This document shows, piece after piece, positions 60,201-64,000 of a DNA stretch of 64,000 nucleotides. The stretch is from Planctomycetota bacterium (GTDB lineage Bacteria > Planctomycetota > Phycisphaerae > WQYP01). The number at the start of each line of letters is the position of its first letter. Position 1 is the stretch's first letter. The DNA lies in the NCBI GenBank assembly GCA_021818445.1, contig JAKAEB010000003.1, positions 1 through 64,000 of the forward strand, read 5' to 3'. The position numbers and the translations under genes were made by a program. A model generated the notes under the pieces. It made no database searches, was not told the DNA's origin, and saw nothing but the letters and a program-made list of their open reading frames with translations.

Positions 60201-60551
60201 CTTCAACACCCTTTCCATTTTTTGCGGTTGAACACCGCGAGCGAGAAAATTGAAATCTTTCGGCACCACCTGCCGCCATATCACCGAGAACGGTTGAACC
60301 GTTTCGGTATTTCAAGACTGCTACATATTGTGCCAGAAAAAGAAATAATGCAACTTATCCGGGCTGCCATATCAAGTATGCTCGGCCGCGTAGCCGCAAA
60401 ACCCGACCATCTGGCTGTCAAAATTTCAGCCGCGTGGCACACGGATAGCCTCCAGCTATGAATGGTCGTGGTGCGATGCCCATCAACATATTTCCTTGCA
60501 AATCGGACTAAAATGTCGTAACCTAAAAAGTTAGGTGATGAGGAATTTGCG
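60201..60551 (+). promoter_or_regulatory. Divergent control region of the GH92 and blaI-like genes
   Basis: About 350 bases. TTGCAA at 60496-60501 and TAACCT at 60519-60524 have a 17-base spacing (moderate promoter). An inverted repeat ACCTAA-AAAG-TTAGGT at 60521-60536 overlaps it, 16 bases before the blaI ATG, and is a good candidate operator for the BlaI-type repressor. The repressor may also touch the GH92 promoter. Confidence 0.55.
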
Positions 60552-60926
60552 ATGGCATATGGCCAAAAGCCTTCAGATAGGGAACTCAACATCCTCAAAG
60601 TGCTTTGGGAACGCGGGCCAAGCACCGTGCGACAGGTGACGGACGTCATTTGTGAAAAGGAAAATCTTGCCCAAAATACGATTCAGACTTTTCTCCGCTT
60701 AATGGAAGACAAAGGGCTCGTAACCCATGAGGAATGTGGCCGCGCTTTTGTCTACCGCGCCGTTTACCAGCGATCACAGGTGGTAAAGGGATTCGTCGCA
60801 TCTATCTTCGACGGGGCCATCGATCAACTGGTGGTACATGCCGTGGATGGTGGAAAATTAACGGACGATCAACTCGCCAAAATTGAGGCTAAAATTCGCG
60901 CCCTCCGGCAGGAGGCAAGAGAATGA
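60552..60926 (+). CDS. blaI: BlaI/MecI/CopY-family repressor
   Basis: 124 aa. The winged HTH ELNILKVLWERGPSTVRQVTDVICEKENLAQNTIQTFLRLMEDKGLVTHEECGRAFVYRAV is the BlaI fold with LAQNTIQTFLRLMEDKGLV as the recognition part; the C-terminal helix dimerises. GAGGAATTTGCG precedes ATG. It overlaps the next gene by ATGA, giving strict coupling, as in blaI-blaR1 and mecI-mecR1 pairs. The expected switch is cleavage of this repressor when the protease partner is activated. Confidence 0.93.
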   Translation: MAYGQKPSDRELNILKVLWERGPSTVRQVTDVICEKENLAQNTIQTFLRLMEDKGLVTHEECGRAFVYRAVYQRSQVVKGFVASIFDGAIDQLVVHAVDGGKLTDDQLAKIEAKIRALRQEARE

Positions 60927-62884
60927 CTAGTATTGCTCTCTGGCTGGCAGATTGGTTGTTTTCTGGCATGCTGATTCTGGCGGCTGGTGCGATGGCGGTT
61001 GCGTTCTGCCCGCATGTGGTACTTCGTGAACGCATAGCGGAATTCGCATTAGTGGCGGCTGTGCTGGTTGCCATTCCAACTGCGGTTCCGCACGCCCACC
61101 GCTTTTCGCTGGGGTTAATCCCCACATCCGCACGTGCGGCAAAGACTCTGCACATCGGGTTGGTGCCGTGGAACTCGGCTGGGAAACATTCGCCAGCCGC
61201 ACAAACGGCTGATTCAACCCACCCAACGATCAGCCATCCCGGCCAACTTCCTATTTCCTCCCATGCCATTTCCCACTGGCAGAATTGGCTTCCGTGGGCA
61301 TATGCCGCCGGTGTGATGTTTATGCTTGGCCGACTGATTGTCGGCGTCTTCCTGCTGCGGAGAATTACAAAAAACGCCCGGCGCATCGATCTGCCTCTGC
61401 CTGCGGATTTGCAGTCGCAATCTCGGCACGCGCGGATTGACATCGCGGTCTCTCCCGCCGTTGTATCGCCCATGGCAACGGGGTGGCGGGTGCCCGTTAT
61501 TTTGCTGCCGATGGGTTTTGCCGCCCTCCCCGAGATCAATTCTATCGTGGCGCATGAATTGGCCCACGTTCGTCGGCAGGATGTGCGATGGCGGTATCTG
61601 ATAGCGCTGGCCAATGCCATATTATTTGTTAATCCGCTGGCCTATTACCTTGCAAGCCAGGCAAGGCTTTCGCAGGAGATCATGGCGGATCGATCTGCGG
61701 CGAATTCCGGGCGTGGTTCCATCGCGTACGCGGAAATGCTTCTGTCCTTGCTCAAGGCTGCGCAGCCCGGCACAAAAATGGTGCGGACTACCACTATGCT
61801 GCTTGGAGGCAGATCAGACATGCTGCGGCGGTTGGAGTACATAGCAGCGGGAAAATCGACTGGACCTGCCGCACTTGGGCGTCCGCTGATATTGGGCCTG
61901 ATGACGACGGCCGCAGCGGCCAGTGCAGCAGCATCTGCCGTCACGCTGCAACATTCACGCGATGTGCATACCATCACAAAGACAACGCCATTCGGCGATT
62001 CGCCTCTGTGGCGCAGCGCCGACCAGATGCGGCTCGCTGCCTTGCGATACCTGAGCCGCCGACAAGAACCGGATGGGGCATGGCTGGGACGGTATGGCCC
62101 GGCGGTGACGGCATTGGTTATCCGCGCCTTCCTGAAGGCGGGCGAACCGTCAACGGCACCACAGGTTGCCCGTGGCCTTCAATTTATTCAAACCTGCCGT
62201 CAGGTCAATGGGGGATATTATTTGTTTGATGAGCCGGCCTACAACACCGCGATCGTCATTCGGACGCTTTCGATGCTTCACGGTAGAACCTATGCCCGCC
62301 GCTGTAGCAAAGCCATGGCATTCTTGCAGTCGATCGCCCGACCGCAATTCGTCACCAGCCAGGGGTTAAGGCATTGGTTTTACGCCCGTGGCGACGGCAT
62401 GCAAAGTCCGCCATTACACGTCACTTCGCCATCCCGGTCGCCGGCTATTGATGCACAGGGTGCTGGAGAGCTTGATCCGCATGAACGGGCGGGCAATGTG
62501 CGCGTGGGCGGCTATGGGTCGATCACCTATGCGCAACTGAAAAGTATGGTTTATGCGGACCTTTCACCGCACGATCCGCGGGTTGCCAAACTTTTGCGAT
62601 GGCTGCGTGAGGACACCATGATCCAAACGGATCCCGCTGCGCACGGCGGGAAGGGGTTATTTTATTTTTGCCTTGTTTATGCGCGCGTGATGCATGCCAT
62701 GGAAGATGCCAAAGCCCGTGCCAAAATCCACGCCTGGCGACCGCGTCTGGTTGCCTTGATGCGGAAGCTGCGTCGGCCCGGTGGATATTGGAGAAATACG
62801 GCATCGCCCCAATGGCTGGAGGGCAATCGTATCATGGCCACGACTTATGCCGCCCTGATTTTAGATAATATTCTTACCCGTTGA
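60923..62884 (+). CDS. M56 (BlaR1-like) metalloprotease fused to a terpenoid-cyclase-like alpha-alpha toroid
   Basis: 653 aa. The first 340 residues are BlaR1-like: several membrane helices, and the zinc site HELAH at 211-215 (AHELAHVRRQDVRWRYL), with the downstream ligand helix LSQEIMADRSAA intact. After the last membrane helix (GLMTTAAAASAAASAVTL) the expected penicillin-binding sensor domain is absent. In its place, residues 365-653 form helical repeats with QW-like turns (LRYLSRRQEPDGAWLGRYGPAVTALVIRAFLKAGE, RKLRRPGGYWRN), i.e. the fold of prenyltransferases and squalene cyclases. This domain is probably periplasmic and the signal sensor. It overlaps blaI by 4 bases. Confidence 0.87.
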   Translation: MTSIALWLADWLFSGMLILAAGAMAVAFCPHVVLRERIAEFALVAAVLVAIPTAVPHAHRFSLGLIPTSARAAKTLHIGLVPWNSAGKHSPAAQTADSTHPTISHPGQLPISSHAISHWQNWLPWAYAAGVMFMLGRLIVGVFLLRRITKNARRIDLPLPADLQSQSRHARIDIAVSPAVVSPMATGWRVPVILLPMGFAALPEINSIVAHELAHVRRQDVRWRYLIALANAILFVNPLAYYLASQARLSQEIMADRSAANSGRGSIAYAEMLLSLLKAAQPGTKMVRTTTMLLGGRSDMLRRLEYIAAGKSTGPAALGRPLILGLMTTAAAASAAASAVTLQHSRDVHTITKTTPFGDSPLWRSADQMRLAALRYLSRRQEPDGAWLGRYGPAVTALVIRAFLKAGEPSTAPQVARGLQFIQTCRQVNGGYYLFDEPAYNTAIVIRTLSMLHGRTYARRCSKAMAFLQSIARPQFVTSQGLRHWFYARGDGMQSPPLHVTSPSRSPAIDAQGAGELDPHERAGNVRVGGYGSITYAQLKSMVYADLSPHDPRVAKLLRWLREDTMIQTDPAAHGGKGLFYFCLVYARVMHAMEDAKARAKIHAWRPRLVALMRKLRRPGGYWRNTASPQWLEGNRIMATTYAALILDNILTR

Positions 62885-62916
62885 TATCTATGTTCCATGT
62901 TAGAGGAGTCAGACAC

Positions 62917-64000
62917 ATGACCGGACGATTTAATACGATAATCAGACATGCCCTGCTTGTCGCCGTGGCTGGCGGACTGATGGCCGCGCATTGTGTGCAA
63001 GCTAAACCGCTTTACCAGACCGACCGACCGCTGGGCAAAGGATTGCATTATCTGCTGGAGCACCAGAACCCGAATGGCAGTTGGGTGCCACAGGTCGGTC
63101 CCGCCGTTACTGCCTTGGTGGTAAAGGCCCTGATTCAAGCCGGTTACACCCCCCACTTCAAACCGATTGCCAAGGCGATGACATTTATAGAATCGACGCG
63201 TGGCCCGGACGGGGGTTTTTCTGAACAGGTACTGCCCAACTACAACACCTGCATCGTCCTGAGCACGCTTGCCATTATGCCGGGCCACACCTACCAAAAG
63301 CAGATCAAGGCGGCGCAGCATTTTTTAATATCCCTGCAGCGTGTTGCCCCGATGAAGGAAGCCAACGGTAAAGTAATCACCAAAAACAGTTCATGGTACG
63401 GAGGAGTTGGTTACGGAACGGGGCGTCCGGATTTGTCCAACACGTCTTTCTTCATACAAGCGTTGCATGATTCGGGCGTGCCGGCATCCAACCCCGCCAT
63501 GAAACGGGCTTTGGTTTTTGTGGAGCGGTGCCAGGAGAACAGCGAAACCAATCCTGAACCATTTGCCAAGGGATTGCACAACGGCGGTTTTATCTACACC
63601 GCCGCCAACGGAGGCGAATCGCAATTCGGCGACACCGACCACCTCAGCGGCCGGGCCACCTTGACGCCCTACGGCACCATGACCTATGCCGGGCTTAAAA
63701 GCATGATTTATGCAGGTCTTACCAAGCGCAGCCCGCAGGTACGCGCCGCCTTGGGATGGATACGATCGCACTGGACGCTGAATTACAACCCGGGTACCGG
63801 TGGCAGCCGCATGGGATTGTTTTATTATTATCTGATGTTTGCCCGTACCTTCCGGGCACTGCGGGTCTCCACCATCACCGATATCAATGGTGTGAAGCAC
63901 AACTGGCGGCACGAGATACGCGGGAAACTTATCAGTCTGCAAAATAAAAATGGATCGTGGTTCAATAAATGGAGCGACCGCTGGTTGGAAAAAGTTGCGC
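62917..64000 (+). CDS. Secreted alpha-alpha toroid protein (partial, runs off window)
   Basis: At least 361 aa from ATG 62917 (AGAGGAG nine bases ahead), open to the window end and absent from the ORF track. Residues 1-30 are a signal peptide (ALLVAVAGGLMAAHCVQA). The rest repeats the toroid of the upstream protein: LGKGLHYLLEHQNPNGSWVPQVGPAVTALVVKALIQAG, and a segment YGTMTYAGLKSMIYAGLTKRSPQVRAALGWIRSHW that matches YGSITYAQLKSMVYADLSPHDPRVAKLLRWLRE upstream. It is probably a free periplasmic relative of the sensor domain and third gene of the operon. Enzyme activity is not shown; no DxDD motif is visible in the part present. Confidence 0.88.
   Translation, partial: MTGRFNTIIRHALLVAVAGGLMAAHCVQAKPLYQTDRPLGKGLHYLLEHQNPNGSWVPQVGPAVTALVVKALIQAGYTPHFKPIAKAMTFIESTRGPDGGFSEQVLPNYNTCIVLSTLAIMPGHTYQKQIKAAQHFLISLQRVAPMKEANGKVITKNSSWYGGVGYGTGRPDLSNTSFFIQALHDSGVPASNPAMKRALVFVERCQENSETNPEPFAKGLHNGGFIYTAANGGESQFGDTDHLSGRATLTPYGTMTYAGLKSMIYAGLTKRSPQVRAALGWIRSHWTLNYNPGTGGSRMGLFYYYLMFARTFRALRVSTITDINGVKHNWRHEIRGKLISLQNKNGSWFNKWSDRWLEKVA

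Noticed and set aside
1-64000. tRNA genes, CRISPR arrays, integrase or transposase genes
   Set aside because: Intergenic regions were read for T-arm TTCGA-type motifs, regularly spaced repeats and DDE/tyrosine recombinase signatures; none was convincing.

Overview
The window reads as chromosomal DNA of a Gram-negative bacterium, most likely a planctomycete (Phycisphaerae-like). The pointers are a prepilin ending in an H-X9-DG-type motif, a DUF4159 protein, an excisionase-like HTH protein with a low-complexity linker and membrane anchor, an autotransporter built from PATR repeats, OprO/P-type porins, a squalene-hopene cyclase and lectin-fused exported enzymes. No rRNA, tRNA, CRISPR array or intact insertion sequence was seen. 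All functional calls come from reading the protein sequences; no database search was run.

Left part (1-13.1 kb): the window opens on the last 25 codons of a porin whose end and terminator recur almost base for base at 12975-13134, so about 13 kb is bracketed by direct repeats. Inside lie a decayed AbrB/Doc toxin-antitoxin pair and a two-armed cluster. One arm (minus strand) has a sulfotransferase, an AprA/FrdA-type flavoprotein, a short dicluster ferredoxin, a HEAT-repeat protein and a 7Fe ferredoxin. The divergent arm (plus strand) has an SsuB/TauB-type ATPase, a substrate-binding protein with a NosL-like tail and a permease, closed by a convergent LysR regulator. The simplest reading is uptake plus reductive processing of a small anion, possibly an organosulfur compound. 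This is one of the two best candidates for an undescribed system.

Middle part (13.7-47.5 kb): prepilin, giant autotransporter, CDF metal exporter, two paralogous pseudopilins, fused CobA-HemD, UPF0173 hydrolase, an unknown exported helical protein, a VWA protein, TatD, an exported esterase and an atypical RNase HII-like protein. Then come lipid and envelope genes: desaturase, squalene-hopene cyclase, membrane HTH protein, OmpA-like lipoprotein, phospholipid N-methyltransferase-like enzyme, FabZ-like dehydratase and a long acyl carrier protein. Housekeeping genes follow: ferredoxin, S18, PurS-PurS-PurL fusion, YraN, ArgC, GbsR-like regulator and a GT87 enzyme.

Right part (47.5-64 kb): a 1.5 kb gene-poor stretch with a structured-RNA candidate and a REP-type palindrome, a NasS-like nitrate sensor, ilvB-ilvN-leuD, purD, a tandem DUF4159 protein and a lectin-GH92 mannosidase. 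The window ends in the second best candidate: a BlaI repressor overlapping an M56/BlaR1 protease fused to a terpenoid-cyclase-like toroid, followed by a secreted toroid paralogue cut by the window edge.
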